40,188 bases of DNA. Origin: Salinarchaeum sp. GTDB taxonomy: Archaea > Halobacteriota > Halobacteria > Halobacteriales > SKNY01. Both the position numbers and the translations under genes were made by a program. Under the pieces are notes generated by a model. It had not been told where the DNA came from, searched no databases, and saw only the letters and a program-made list of their open reading frames with translations. How positions within the stretch are numbered: the stretch's first letter is position 1; each line of letters starts with the position of its first letter. Below, in pieces: positions 7,517 through 15,969 of the stretch. The stretch lies in assembly GCA_007123105.1 (NCBI GenBank), contig SKNY01000048.1, positions 1-40,188 of the forward strand. The letters run 5' to 3'.

Positions 7517-8557
7517 TCAGTAGGAGACACCGAGCTTGATGCTTTTCTCGGGCCGTTCATCGATCAGGCGCATCCCATCGGGCGCATCCTCGATGGGCAC
7601 GATCGGATCGAGCAATCCTTCGGCAGTGAGGTCACCGGCTCGCAATAACTCGAAGGCGGCAGTTCGGAGCCGATCGAAGCTCCACCGCGGCGCCTCGCGG
7701 TGTGGTTCGCTGGGTGGCCGCACCGACCGAAGGTCGAGTCGGTTGCGGTGCCACTCGCCCGCGAAGGCGACGTTCGTCTGATCGCCGGCGTAATAGCCAC
7801 ACGAGGCGATCGTCCCGCCGAACGCGGTCGCCCGAAGGGCGTCGTTGAGCCCGGCATACGAACCGCTCGTCTCGACGGAGACATCGACGCCGGGCCGATC
7901 GCCGGCGGTCAGTTCGTCCTTGACGAGTTCGCCTACGTCGACGTCGATCGGGTCGAGTACGCGATCGGCGCCGTGTTCGAGTGCCGCTTCCCGCCGGCGC
8001 TCGATCGGATCGGACACCCAGACGGCACTCGCCCCACCGAGGGACGCAACCTGTGCTGCCATCTGCCCGATCGCGCCGGCACCGACGACCAGCACCGTGT
8101 CGGCGACACCGATTTCGCCGATTCTGACGGCATGGAGCCCGACGCGGGCCGGGTCGGCATAGACGATCGATTCGGCGGCCATACCCGCGGGTGCCGGCGA
8201 CACGGTATCGGCAGCGACGGTGTGGGTCTCCCGGATCGGGAGGTGGCCGTACACCCGGTCACCGGGGTCGAACGCCTCGACGTCGGCCCCGACGTCACGA
8301 ACGGTTCCCACGGTCATGTTGCCGAGGGCGATCGGGTAGTCCGGCTCGGTCGTATCACCCTCGCGGTGCACGCCGGCTTCCCAGTCGAACGCAGCCGTGT
8401 AATCGCGAGTATCAGCCCGGTATCCCCGGAGCCCGGTCCCATGCTTGAAGGCGGAGAGCTCGCTCTCGATCAATAGCTCGGTAGCAGCCGGGTCCGATTG
8501 CTCGTACGTCCGGAGCGACGGGCTCCGTGGCGCCGTCGCAACGAGTGCTTGTGGCAT
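7517..8557 (-). CDS. Medium-chain dehydrogenase/reductase without classical zinc ligands
   Basis: A 346-aa MDR-superfamily oxidoreductase. The Rossmann nucleotide-binding motif is VLVVGAGAIGQMAAQVA (GAGAIG at 159-164), followed by WVSDPIERRREAALEHGAD. A GDRVYG turn near residue 99 is typical of the GroES-like N-terminal domain. The position where alcohol dehydrogenases carry the catalytic-zinc Cys reads LSAFKHGTG, so no CGTD-like ligand set is seen and catalysis may be zinc-independent. The structural four-Cys loop is also missing. The acid after the Rossmann strand (VSDP) suggests NAD(H) preference. It starts 46 nt after the small gene upstream and is the last gene of a probable four-gene operon with a DegT-type aminotransferase. 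A polyol, cyclitol or sugar substrate is plausible but not shown. Confidence 0.8.
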   Translation of the reverse strand: MPQALVATAPRSPSLRTYEQSDPAATELLIESELSAFKHGTGLRGYRADTRDYTAAFDWEAGVHREGDTTEPDYPIALGNMTVGTVRDVGADVEAFDPGDRVYGHLPIRETHTVAADTVSPAPAGMAAESIVYADPARVGLHAVRIGEIGVADTVLVVGAGAIGQMAAQVASLGGASAVWVSDPIERRREAALEHGADRVLDPIDVDVGELVKDELTAGDRPGVDVSVETSGSYAGLNDALRATAFGGTIASCGYYAGDQTNVAFAGEWHRNRLDLRSVRPPSEPHREAPRWSFDRLRTAAFELLRAGDLTAEGLLDPIVPIEDAPDGMRLIDERPEKSIKLGVSY

Positions 8558-8603
8558 GCACTGGCCTCAAATGCCGGAGATAAATCGATTTGGATCGCCC
8601 GCA

Positions 8604-8936
8604 CTAGCCCTTCCCGACGAACCACGCGAGGACCGTCGCAGGCTCACCGGCCGGAATCAGGCGCAATCGTAGCCAGTTTCCAAAGTTCTCCAGAGGAATC
8701 TCGTACATCCCCGGCCCGTCTAGTTCGTGGTGACTCTCCCGCACCGCCCACGCACCGGCCCAGTCTTCGTAGCCGATCGGACTGACACCGACATCGACGT
8801 CGACGGAACCAGATTCGAGCACCCGGACGAAAACGACGCCCTCCCGAAACGGTCCGACCTCGACCGGCTCGGTCAGTACTGGGAGGTCGTCGACGACGGT
8901 ATCCGGACAGAGCGGCAGCGTCTCGCAAACGGTCAT
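8604..8936 (-). CDS. Uncharacterised small protein coupled to the preceding gene
   Basis: A 110-aa protein beginning MTVCETLPLCPDTVV. The ATG (8936) overlaps the stop of the 299-aa gene upstream by 4 nt (ATGA), which decides the start against a longer frame reaching 9047. The predicted chain is mostly beta strand, with a VVFVRVLESGSVDVDVGVS segment and a terminal LRLRLIPAGEPATVLAWFVGK. No catalytic motif, signal peptide or membrane segment is seen. I do not recognise a family. It may be a partner subunit of the upstream protein. Confidence 0.65.
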   Translation of the reverse strand: MTVCETLPLCPDTVVDDLPVLTEPVEVGPFREGVVFVRVLESGSVDVDVGVSPIGYEDWAGAWAVRESHHELDGPGMYEIPLENFGNWLRLRLIPAGEPATVLAWFVGKG

Positions 8937-9829
8937 GGCTCCTCCGCAGCCGAGATCACCAGCGAGTCGACGAACAGAAACGCTCGGGTGTCGGCGTTCG
9001 TTTGGACGCTCATTATTGGATTGAAGAGGCCGTCGATGTCGGGCCACGGTGTCGTCCGTTCGTCGTCGTGATATGGATCGGCGGGTTCGAGGGCGACATC
9101 CTCGAGGTCAAGGACGACATCGTTGCACTGGAGTTCTCGATAGCCCCGCTCGGCGAGGTTCAGATCGATTCGGAGATAGTGCCAGTTGGGTTTCCAGGGG
9201 ACGCTGTCATTCGGCGAATTCCAGCAGAGATCCTGTGATCCGTCCGGTACCGGCTCGAATCGGTCCATGGTCGGATCGATCCCGGCCGGGTTGTACTCCC
9301 ACCGGGCGAGTCGATCGTCCCCCGACCAGTTCGCATACCGAATCGCGGGCCAGAATCGGTGGGCGCGGTCGTGAACGTCGAACTCCAGGGTGAACCCGCG
9401 GATCGTCGATTCACCGGTGAGGTCGGCATCATCGGGACGCACCTCGGTGTCGGCGACGGAACCGCGTGGTTCCTCGTGGAACGTGAAGACGGTCTCGAAT
9501 CGGAGCCGCGGGTACGGCTCCCCGCCGTGATACGGCGTCGTCATGCGCTTGATCGCCCGCGTGAGATCCCCGGTGGACGGTCGGGTGGCAAGCTTGAGAC
9601 TGTAGTGGCCGCTCTGGGCGCCGTATGAACCCCAGCGATGGGCGGTCATTGACGACCGACAGATCACACCCCAGCTGACATCATAGCCCGGGCGATCGAT
9701 GTGGTGGCCGTACCACCCGCTTCGGTGAGATTCGAAGGTGTCGAGGGTTATCATCCGCTCGAGCGGTTGATAGGGCAGCCCCCGGGACGCGAGGTCGGCA
9801 GTGATCGATTCCTGGATCGTCTCTCCCAT
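8933..9829 (-). CDS. Uncharacterised protein, probable beta-sandwich
   Basis: A 299-aa protein rich in aromatic and beta-forming segments (SGWYGHHIDRPGYDVSWG, HYSLKLATRPSTGD, LRFETVFTFHEEP, GFTLEFDVHDR, HYLRIDLNLAERGYRELQ, DTRAFLFVDSLVIS). This pattern resembles concanavalin-like or jelly-roll folds that bind or act on carbohydrate. It may belong to the DUF6772 type, but I name that from memory and with low confidence. The start is ATG 9829; a TTG two codons upstream is less likely. It lies 37 nt after the DegT aminotransferase and overlaps the next small gene by 4 nt, so it belongs to that operon. No signal peptide is visible, so it is probably cytoplasmic. Confidence 0.7.
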   Translation of the reverse strand: MGETIQESITADLASRGLPYQPLERMITLDTFESHRSGWYGHHIDRPGYDVSWGVICRSSMTAHRWGSYGAQSGHYSLKLATRPSTGDLTRAIKRMTTPYHGGEPYPRLRFETVFTFHEEPRGSVADTEVRPDDADLTGESTIRGFTLEFDVHDRAHRFWPAIRYANWSGDDRLARWEYNPAGIDPTMDRFEPVPDGSQDLCWNSPNDSVPWKPNWHYLRIDLNLAERGYRELQCNDVVLDLEDVALEPADPYHDDERTTPWPDIDGLFNPIMSVQTNADTRAFLFVDSLVISAAEEP

Positions 9830-9866
9830 GTGCAAACGGGCGACGTCCCGGAGGATAAAAGGTCAC

Positions 9867-11105
9867 CTACGCCGCCAGGTCGTCGCGATTGGCCGCCAGT
9901 TTCTCGAGGGCCGTCGCCACCAGCTCGACGTTGTGGGCATCGAGGAGGAAGTCCTTCGAAAGCGCGACCACCTCCGTTTCGTAGATGCGTTCGGCGACGG
10001 GACAGGAGACCGTGCCGTAATCGATCGGGTTGTCGTAGAGCAGCCGCTCGTCGATTGATTCGAACGCGGGATGGGTGTAGACGGGGTCGTTGTGGGCCGT
10101 GTGACAGGGGATGCCTTCTGCACCCAATGCCTCCCGGAACGAGTCGCGTTCGACGGGCCACGCCACGGGATCGAATTTGAGGAAGTAAAAGTAGTAGCCG
10201 CGGTCGGTGATCCGAGCATCATCAGGCAACGTCGAGAGACCCGCGATCTGTTCGACGCGGTCGGCCAGCCGGCGGCCGTTCTCGGCCCGGACTGCTGTCT
10301 GTGCTGGCAACCGGTCGAGCTGGGCGAGCAGGAGCCCACCGAGAAACTCCGAGAGCCGAAAGTTGCCCGCCGGGACGCGGTGTTCGTACCGACCGCCATC
10401 GGGCGTCCGCCCCAATCGCGCGTACGAATGGATGCGATCGCCGAGCGTGGAGTCATTGTAGGTGACCGCCCCGCCCTCTCCACACGAGAGCGCCTTGCCC
10501 TGCTGGAAGCTGAAACAGCCAACGTCACCCAGGCTGCCGACCCGTTGACCCCGCCAGGCCGTCCCGTGGGCCTCCGCGGCGTCCTCGACCAGATAGAGGT
10601 CGTGCTCGTCGGCGATCTCGCGAAGTGCGTCCATCTCCGCAGGATACCCACCGTAGTGGACAACTTCAATCGCCGCGGTCCGATCGGTGATCGCATCCTC
10701 CACTGCAGCCGGGTCGAGCTGATAGGTATCCGGATCGACGTCAACGAACCTGGGCACCCCATTGGCCAGTACGACGGCCGTTGCCGAGGCGATGAACGTG
10801 ACCGCCGGGACGATGACCTCATCGCCGGGGTCGAGTCCGATGGCACGGAATGCAAGTTCGAGTGCTTGGGTACCGTTCGGGACCGCCGTCGCGTGGTCGG
10901 TGCCGATGTACTCCGCCCATGCGTCCTCGAATCGGGCGACCGTCGACGTCCGTCGGTCATCGAAGAGGTACGGCGCCGCACACCAGGTTCCCCGATCGAG
11001 TACCTCGAGCAGCGCCTCCCGCTCGGCGTCTCCAAAGCGAGGCCAATCTGTGGCAAGCCCGTCCGGTGCGACCGGGTCGCCCCCGTGGATCGCGAGATTC
11101 GACAT
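9867..11105 (-). CDS. DegT/DnrJ/EryC1/StrS-family PLP aminotransferase
   Basis: A 412-aa fold-type I PLP enzyme. The cofactor Lys204 lies in CFSFQQGKALSCGEGGAV, and the PLP-nitrogen Asp175 in LVEDAAEAHG; both match the sugar-aminotransferase family. VPNGTQALELAFRA (76-89) is the phosphate-binding turn and PAVTFIASATAV (100-111) the usual following strand. Family members transaminate keto-sugars (often nucleotide-linked) or inososes, with Gln or Glu as donor. The start is ATG 11105; the longer frame to 11183 has no family likeness. It is first in a minus-strand operon with two uncharacterised genes and an MDR dehydrogenase, a pairing that suggests oxidation and transamination of the same sugar or cyclitol. 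It is divergent from larE, 89 nt away. Confidence 0.88.
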   Translation of the reverse strand: MSNLAIHGGDPVAPDGLATDWPRFGDAEREALLEVLDRGTWCAAPYLFDDRRTSTVARFEDAWAEYIGTDHATAVPNGTQALELAFRAIGLDPGDEVIVPAVTFIASATAVVLANGVPRFVDVDPDTYQLDPAAVEDAITDRTAAIEVVHYGGYPAEMDALREIADEHDLYLVEDAAEAHGTAWRGQRVGSLGDVGCFSFQQGKALSCGEGGAVTYNDSTLGDRIHSYARLGRTPDGGRYEHRVPAGNFRLSEFLGGLLLAQLDRLPAQTAVRAENGRRLADRVEQIAGLSTLPDDARITDRGYYFYFLKFDPVAWPVERDSFREALGAEGIPCHTAHNDPVYTHPAFESIDERLLYDNPIDYGTVSCPVAERIYETEVVALSKDFLLDAHNVELVATALEKLAANRDDLAA

Positions 11106-11194
11106 ACCCGGCGCCACTGATCCCGGCAACCATAATCCTGCTGGGCACCGCCCCGGGCGATGCGCTTTTCGTCGTGCCCGCATCAGACCGTGGT

Positions 11195-12019
11195 ATGACC
11201 TCGGTCGAGTCGAAACACGCGGCCATGCGCGCAGATCTCGCCGATCGCGAGGGCGCGCTGGTGGCTTTCAGCGGTGGCGTCGATTCGGGCGTCGTGGCCG
11301 CCGTCGCCCACGACGCGCTCGGCGACCGGGCCGTCGCCTGCACGGCCAAGAGTGAGACGTTGCCAGCGGCGGAACTTGCAGACGCCCGCGAGCTTGCTGC
11401 CGAGATCGGCATCCGCCACGAGATCGTCGAGTTCAGCGAACTCGACAGCGAGGACTTCATCCGCAACGACGAAGCCCGCTGTTATCACTGCCGGACGATG
11501 CGGTTGGGTGAGATGTTCGACCGTGCCCGCGAGCTCGGCATCGCGTTGGTCTGTGACGGGACGAATGCGGACGATCCAGGCAGCGGACACCGACCGGGCC
11601 TCCAGGCGGTCGAGGAGCTCGACGCATATTCGCCGCTCCTCGAACACGACATCTCGAAGGCCGAAGTGCGGGAGATCGCCCGGACGTATGGCCTCTCGGT
11701 GGCTGAGAAACCCTCCATGGCGTGTCTCTCCTCGCGCATTCCGACCGGGCTCGCGGTGACAGAAGAACGACTGACCCGAGTCGAGCGGGCCGAACGCCTC
11801 CTCCGGACGTGGGGGTTCTCACAGTTCCGGGTCCGCGATCATGACGGGCTGGCCAGGATCGAGCTCGCCCGGGACGAGCTCGAACGCGCACTCGACCCCG
11901 CATTCGCGGATGCTGCCCGCACCCATCTGTCGGATCTCGGATTCGACCACGTCACCCTCGACCTTGCGGGCTACCGGACCGGGAGCGTCAGCCCCGAGGC
12001 GGATTCGACCGCCGACTAG
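11195..12019 (+). CDS. larE: LarE-type ATP-dependent sulfur transferase
   Basis: A 274-aa PP-loop protein. SGGVDS (26-31) binds ATP. CYHC (C96, C99) and C177 in PSMACLSSRIPTG align with the known LarE family, in which the last Cys is the sulfur donor of the sacrificial Lactobacillus enzyme. Members with all three cysteines are reported to bind a [4Fe-4S] cluster and act catalytically, so this copy is probably of that kind. LarE sulfurates P2CMN to make the nickel-pincer cofactor of lactate racemase and relatives, but no larB, larC or larA homologue lies in the window. ATG 11195 is chosen because the upstream in-frame sequence is antisense to degT. Its TAG overlaps the convergent DUF502 gene stop by 4 nt. 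Confidence 0.88.
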   Translation: MTSVESKHAAMRADLADREGALVAFSGGVDSGVVAAVAHDALGDRAVACTAKSETLPAAELADARELAAEIGIRHEIVEFSELDSEDFIRNDEARCYHCRTMRLGEMFDRARELGIALVCDGTNADDPGSGHRPGLQAVEELDAYSPLLEHDISKAEVREIARTYGLSVAEKPSMACLSSRIPTGLAVTEERLTRVERAERLLRTWGFSQFRVRDHDGLARIELARDELERALDPAFADAARTHLSDLGFDHVTLDLAGYRTGSVSPEADSTAD

Positions 12020-12663
12020 TCGTCCCGATCCTCGGCCTCGCGTTTGATCGGAACGGGTCCACCGACGGGTGCTTCGGAGGCGCTGGCGACGGCAATCGGC
12101 ACGCCATCCTCGCGCTTCTCGCCGAACCCCGCGCTCAGAATCCGGGTGAGTGCATCCTCGACGGACTCGTCAATCTCGATGAGCTGGTGTTCTTCCACCT
12201 CGATGACGAAGCCGGACGTGATGTTTGGCGCGGTGGGCAAAAACAACATGATCCGATCGTCCGGTGCCGTCCGGCCCGTTTTGAACGCGGTCATGCGCAC
12301 GTTGTCCCAGGTGTAGACCTTGACGGGTTCCTGGAGTTGGGTCGAATCCGAAAGCGCCGTCTCGATCGCCATTTTCGAGGCGTTGTAGACGACCCGTACC
12401 CCGGGAACGCTGTTCATGAAGTCGTCGATAAGTCCTTCGACGAGCGATCCCATCGCTGTCCGCATGAGGTACCCGACCGCCAGCACGAACAGCGCGAAGA
12501 TCACCAACGAGAGGATCACCTCGAGGACCTGGTTGTCCACGATCACCCCGGTCGGGGAAATCGATTCGATCAGCCCGAACAACCAATAGATGACCCAGCC
12601 GGTGACGATGAGGGGCACGAGGACGATGAGCCCGCTCGCGAAGTCCCGTTTCCAGGTCGTCAT
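12016..12663 (-). CDS. DUF502 family membrane protein
   Basis: A 215-aa integral membrane protein. Two transmembrane helices are clear: about residues 10-29 (GLIVLVPLIVTGWVIYWLFG) and 47-66 (VILSLVIFALFVLAVGYLMR). A soluble domain with SVPGVRVVYNASKMAIE, MTAFKTG and GFVIEVEEHQL follows, the usual order in DUF502 proteins, whose function is not settled. The C-terminal tail is acidic. The start ATG 12663 precedes the basic MTTWKRDFASG; longer in-frame sequence has no family likeness. It lies 37 nt downstream of proline dehydrogenase on the same strand, so co-transcription is likely. Its stop overlaps the larE stop in the palindrome CTAG. Confidence 0.85.
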   Translation of the reverse strand: MTTWKRDFASGLIVLVPLIVTGWVIYWLFGLIESISPTGVIVDNQVLEVILSLVIFALFVLAVGYLMRTAMGSLVEGLIDDFMNSVPGVRVVYNASKMAIETALSDSTQLQEPVKVYTWDNVRMTAFKTGRTAPDDRIMLFLPTAPNITSGFVIEVEEHQLIEIDESVEDALTRILSAGFGEKREDGVPIAVASASEAPVGGPVPIKREAEDRDD

Positions 12664-12700
12664 CCGGGTGCCTCCACGACCGCGGGTGATATCAGCGTGT

Positions 12701-13537
12701 TCATCGACCGAGGATCGCTCGCGCCGCAAACTTCGCGTTTTCAGAGCGCTCGAGAACACGGCGAGTGAAATAGGCCGCCCAGCGATCGCCGTACGGGACG
12801 TACTCGGCGACGTCGTATGCGGCAGCTAGCTCGTCGCGGAGGTCTGGGTGTACACCCATCAGCAGCTGGAACTGGATCGACCGGTCATGGACTGCCTGGA
12901 GCTGTTTCGCGTACGTGATCAGCGCCGGATCGTGAGTCCCGACGGCAACCCCACCGTCGTGGTGGCGCACTAGCTCCTCGAGGTGCTCCCGAAAGGCAGC
13001 GGTGACCCGGTCGGGATCGCGGTAGGCAACCGGGGTTGGCTCCCGATAGGCCCCTTTGACCAGTCGAATGCGACCCGGAACAGCCGCGAGGTCGGCAATA
13101 TCACCGGCCGTCCGCCGCAGGTTCGCCTGGAGACAGACGCCCACCTGGTTCGGGTGGCGCTCGGCCGCCCGCTCGAAGCCGGCGAGCGTGGCGTCCGTGG
13201 TGCTCGAATCCTCCATGTCGATCCAGACAACGAGGTCGTGGTCGCGGGCGGCCTCGACGATGGTGTCGAGTTGCTCTTCGAACAGCGACTCGTCGATCGA
13301 AAGGCCAATCTGGGTGGGCTTGACCGAAATCGAGGCGTCGAGAGCGGCCCGATCGATCGAGGCGAGCAGCTCGAGGTAATTCTCTGTGTCTTCGAGGACG
13401 GGCTGGCGATCTCGATGGTGTTCGCCGAGGAGGTTGACGATCGCGTGGAGGTTCTGGGCGTCCAACTGCTCGAGGCGATCGATGGCGGTCACCATGTGTT
13501 CGCCCGCCACGAAGCGGGATGCGATCGGAGGGATCAT
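12701..13537 (-). CDS. Proline dehydrogenase
   Basis: A 278-aa FAD-dependent TIM-barrel enzyme that oxidises proline to pyrroline-5-carboxylate. Evidence: the MIPPIASRFVAGE start, LHAIVNLLGEHH, ISVKPTQIGLSID (substrate and FAD strand), VVWIDMEDSS, VGVCLQANLRRT, IRLVKGAYREP, GVAVGTHDPALI, IQFQLLMGVH, and the C-terminal YVPYGDRWAAYFTRRVLE, whose two Args bind the proline carboxylate in the family. Length matches the monofunctional archaeal/Gram-positive type rather than the fused PutA. ATG 13537 is chosen because MIPPIASRF is the usual haloarchaeal beginning; the longer frame to 13954 is antisense to carS. It is divergent from carS with an 82-bp gap. The P5C dehydrogenase partner is not in the window. 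Confidence 0.92.
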   Translation of the reverse strand: MIPPIASRFVAGEHMVTAIDRLEQLDAQNLHAIVNLLGEHHRDRQPVLEDTENYLELLASIDRAALDASISVKPTQIGLSIDESLFEEQLDTIVEAARDHDLVVWIDMEDSSTTDATLAGFERAAERHPNQVGVCLQANLRRTAGDIADLAAVPGRIRLVKGAYREPTPVAYRDPDRVTAAFREHLEELVRHHDGGVAVGTHDPALITYAKQLQAVHDRSIQFQLLMGVHPDLRDELAAAYDVAEYVPYGDRWAAYFTRRVLERSENAKFAARAILGR

Positions 13538-13587
13538 TGTCCGGGGTTCGATGGACAGCCACTTCGTGGTTTCCCCGGAGATCGGCG

Positions 13588-13599
13588 CGCCTATAGGCG
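13588..13599 (+). promoter_or_regulatory. Palindromic TATA box of carS
   Basis: The perfect 12-bp palindrome CGCCTATAGGCG contains the TATA element, centred about 26 nt before the carS ATG, the spacing for a leaderless haloarchaeal transcript. A palindrome over the TATA box would let a dimeric repressor block TBP; that is inference. Confidence 0.5.
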
Positions 13600-13619
13600 A
13601 TGCTGGCAAAGCGCCGTCA

Positions 13620-14165
13620 ATGGAGCTGCTGGCCACGGTGTTCATCGCCGTGTGGGTGATGTTGCCCGCGTACGTGCCGAACAACGTGGCGGTCCTCGCC
13701 GGCGGGGGTCGACCGATCGACGGCGGGCGCACCTGGCGGGGCAATCGGATCCTCGGCGACGGCAAGACGTGGCGTGGCACCGTCGCCGGCGTTCTCGCCG
13801 GTGTTGCCCTCGCTGCAATGCTGATCGCAGGAACCGATCCGATCGGCGCGGCGATCGGCGTCGACCTGCCCGCGTTTACGGTCGGGATCGCTATCGCGTT
13901 TCCCGTGGGCGCACTACTCGGTGATATGGCCGCGTCCTTTCTCAAGCGTCGCACGGGACGGGACCGTGGCGCGCCATTCCCGTTGGTCGATCAGCTCGAC
14001 TTCTTGGTGGTCGCGCTGCTGGCAGGGATGGTGGCAGACCCCGGCTGGATGGTCGAGACGTTCGATCTCCTCTTGCTCGTGGTTGTACTCATCCTCACCC
14101 CGGTCTTGCACGTGACCACCAACGGCATCGCCTACGTCACCGGATTGAAGGCCGAACCGTGGTAA
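13620..14165 (+). CDS. carS: CDP-archaeol synthase
   Basis: A 181-aa polytopic membrane enzyme that transfers CTP to 2,3-di-O-geranylgeranylglyceryl phosphate, giving CDP-archaeol for archaeal phospholipids. Typical features are [15 protein letters not shown] in the first helix region, then [21 protein letters not shown] (the conserved Arg/Gly/Lys-rich cytoplasmic motif), [21 protein letters not shown] and LVDQLDFLV. Five hydrophobic stretches are visible. Length is that of the family. The start is set by the promoter spacing and by the MELL beginning. pyrE follows 49 nt downstream with its own TATA-like element. Confidence 0.92.
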   Translation: MELLATVFIAVWVMLPAYVPNNVAVLAGGGRPIDGGRTWRGNRILGDGKTWRGTVAGVLAGVALAAMLIAGTDPIGAAIGVDLPAFTVGIAIAFPVGALLGDMAASFLKRRTGRDRGAPFPLVDQLDFLVVALLAGMVADPGWMVETFDLLLLVVVLILTPVLHVTTNGIAYVTGLKAEPW

Positions 14166-14183
14166 CACCCGCCAACACGTGCG

Positions 14184-14190
14184 CTTATTA
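14184..14190 (+). promoter_or_regulatory. TATA box of pyrE
   Basis: CTTATTA is centred 28 nt before the pyrE ATG at 14215 and only 13 nt before an in-frame ATG at 14200. The spacing of leaderless transcripts favours the 14215 start. Confidence 0.5.
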
Positions 14191-14214
14191 CGGCCGTCGA
14201 TGGAAGTGCCTGCA

Positions 14215-14739
14215 ATGAGTGGCGAACTGGTTGGCGCCCTGCGGGCGGTCGACGCCGTCAGGTTCGGGGAATTCGAACTGTCCCACGGCGGCACAAGCAA
14301 TTACTATGTCGACAAATATCGCTTTGAAACGGATCCCACCAGCCTCTCGCTGATCGCCAAGGCCTTCGCCGAACGGATCGACGACGAGCTCCTCGCCGGC
14401 GTTGCATTGGGCGCGGTCCCCCTCGTTGCTGTCACCAGCGTCGAGGTTGACCGTCCCTATGTCATCGTGCGCAAAGAGCGGAAGGCCTACGGCACGGGGA
14501 ACCGGATCGAGGGAGCGCTTCCGGAGGATGCAACCGTCGTGGTGCTCGAGGACGTCGCCACGACCGGTCGAAGTGCACTCGATGCCGTCGAGGCGCTGCG
14601 CGACGCCGGTGCCCGCGTCGACCGTGTCATCGTTGTCGTCGATCGCCAGGAAGGGGCGAAAGAAACGCTCGCTGCAGCCGACGTCACCCTCGAATCGTTA
14701 TTGACGGCGGACGCCCTCCTCGCCAACGGAACCGGGTGA
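14215..14739 (+). CDS. pyrE: Orotate phosphoribosyltransferase
   Basis: A 174-aa type I phosphoribosyltransferase that joins orotate and PRPP to form OMP in pyrimidine synthesis. The PRPP-binding loop is [21 protein letters not shown] (108 onward). [17 protein letters not shown] (20-36) is the N-terminal orotate-side motif, with Ser/Gly/Lys in the usual places. [17 protein letters not shown] (84-100) is the flexible catalytic loop. Length and all motifs match archaeal PyrE. Start: MSGELVGAL at 14215, supported by the TATA spacing; MEVPA at 14200 is an alternative. Two TrkA-C-like membrane genes follow, the first 12 nt after its stop, so they may share the transcript. Confidence 0.93.
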   Translation: MSGELVGALRAVDAVRFGEFELSHGGTSNYYVDKYRFETDPTSLSLIAKAFAERIDDELLAGVALGAVPLVAVTSVEVDRPYVIVRKERKAYGTGNRIEGALPEDATVVVLEDVATTGRSALDAVEALRDAGARVDRVIVVVDRQEGAKETLAAADVTLESLLTADALLANGTG

Positions 14740-14751
14740 GACGGCACCCCC

Positions 14752-15969
14752 ATGCCGATTCCCCTCGAAGAGATCGTTCTCGGCGTCTATCTCGGGTTGT
14801 TGACCGGCGTCTTTCCGGCCTTCATCGCGTTTTCCCTCGCGTTTTCGTTCAAATACTTCACGAACGTGACGGTACCGGGACTCGGGGTCGTCGCGTTGGC
14901 CGGTGCCCTTGCCGGTATTTCCGGGGGGTTGATGGGGATTCTTGATCCCGAGCTCGCCGAGTCCTGGACCGGCATCATCGCAATCGTCGTGATCTTGATG
15001 GCGAGTCTCTGGGCACACGCCGTCGGGGATACGCTCGCGATGAACACGCCGCGCCGGCTCACGTTACAGTCCCTCCGCGAGCGTCGCCTCCCCGATCTCG
15101 TCGAACGGGTCGACGCCTACGGTCATTTCCGTGTCCGGCCAATCGGTGAAATCCAGGATATCCCGGGGTACCCCCCGCTCGGGGCGGAGCTACGCGCCGA
15201 AATCGCCACCGCAACGTGGCGGTTCCCCGGTGATCTCCCGATTCCAACGCTCGAAGAACGATTGACCGACCGATTGCTCGACGAATACGAACTGGCGGAG
15301 GTGGAAGTGTCGATCGATCGCCGCGGCCGGGCCAGAATCGCCGTCGCACCGATCGCCGCGGGGTTATCTCGTCGGTTGCCGGATGGCCACCGGGCGGTCA
15401 CAGTCGACACGGTACTGCCGACGGGCGTGGCCCGTCAAGACGAAATTTCCCTGTTGCTACCCGACGGGACGGTGACCGGACCCGTCGTGAGTGCCCGGAC
15501 CGCAGCCACGGCAGCCGAGCCACTCCCGCTCCCAGTCGAGCCGGACCCAGCAGACACTGATGACACGGGAGAGATCGAGCCCGAACCCGTCCGCGCTCCC
15601 ACGACCGACGGCGGCCCCGGCCGGGTCACAATCGCGGTTCCCCCAGAGACCGCAATCCGGGTCCTCGAACGATCGTTCGCACCGATGTACGTTCATCCGC
15701 GCGGCCATCAGCGGGCCTTCGAGCTGGTGGCCGTACTGAAACGGGGCGGCCATCGATTCCGTCGCGTTCACGTCGGCAGCGGCACCGATGGAGCACCGAT
15801 CGCCGAGATGACCAAGGCGGTGTCGGGCGAGATCGCCGTACTTGCCCTGGAACGCGGGGCAGAAACACAGCTCGTGCCCGATCCACAACGTCTCGTCCGG
15901 TCAGGAGATCGGCTGATCGTCCGGGGAACCAGGGCCGATCTCCGCGCGTTCCAGGAAGGGATGGCATGA
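14752..15969 (+). CDS. Membrane protein with TrkA-C-like C-terminus, first of a pair
   Basis: A 405-aa protein. Three N-terminal transmembrane helices are visible (about residues 8-33, 42-64 and 72-92). A soluble middle region of unknown fold follows, then an acidic, Pro-rich linker near 260-295, and a C-terminal domain from about 325. That domain ends LVRSGDRLIVRGTRADLRAFQ, a TrkA-C (RCK-C) signature. No RCK-N Rossmann domain with GxGxxG is present, and there is no K+ selectivity filter, so it is not a complete channel; haloarchaeal homologues are usually labelled potassium transporter TrkA. A role in ion sensing or regulation is plausible. It overlaps the next, similarly built gene by 4 nt (ATGA). 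Confidence 0.75.
   Translation: MPIPLEEIVLGVYLGLLTGVFPAFIAFSLAFSFKYFTNVTVPGLGVVALAGALAGISGGLMGILDPELAESWTGIIAIVVILMASLWAHAVGDTLAMNTPRRLTLQSLRERRLPDLVERVDAYGHFRVRPIGEIQDIPGYPPLGAELRAEIATATWRFPGDLPIPTLEERLTDRLLDEYELAEVEVSIDRRGRARIAVAPIAAGLSRRLPDGHRAVTVDTVLPTGVARQDEISLLLPDGTVTGPVVSARTAATAAEPLPLPVEPDPADTDDTGEIEPEPVRAPTTDGGPGRVTIAVPPETAIRVLERSFAPMYVHPRGHQRAFELVAVLKRGGHRFRRVHVGSGTDGAPIAEMTKAVSGEIAVLALERGAETQLVPDPQRLVRSGDRLIVRGTRADLRAFQEGMA

Noticed and set aside
7273-7539. 88-codon plus-strand frame between the toxin-antitoxin patch and the MDR gene
   Set aside because: No motif, and it runs into the 3' end of the MDR gene in antisense. Kept as part of the gene-poor stretch.
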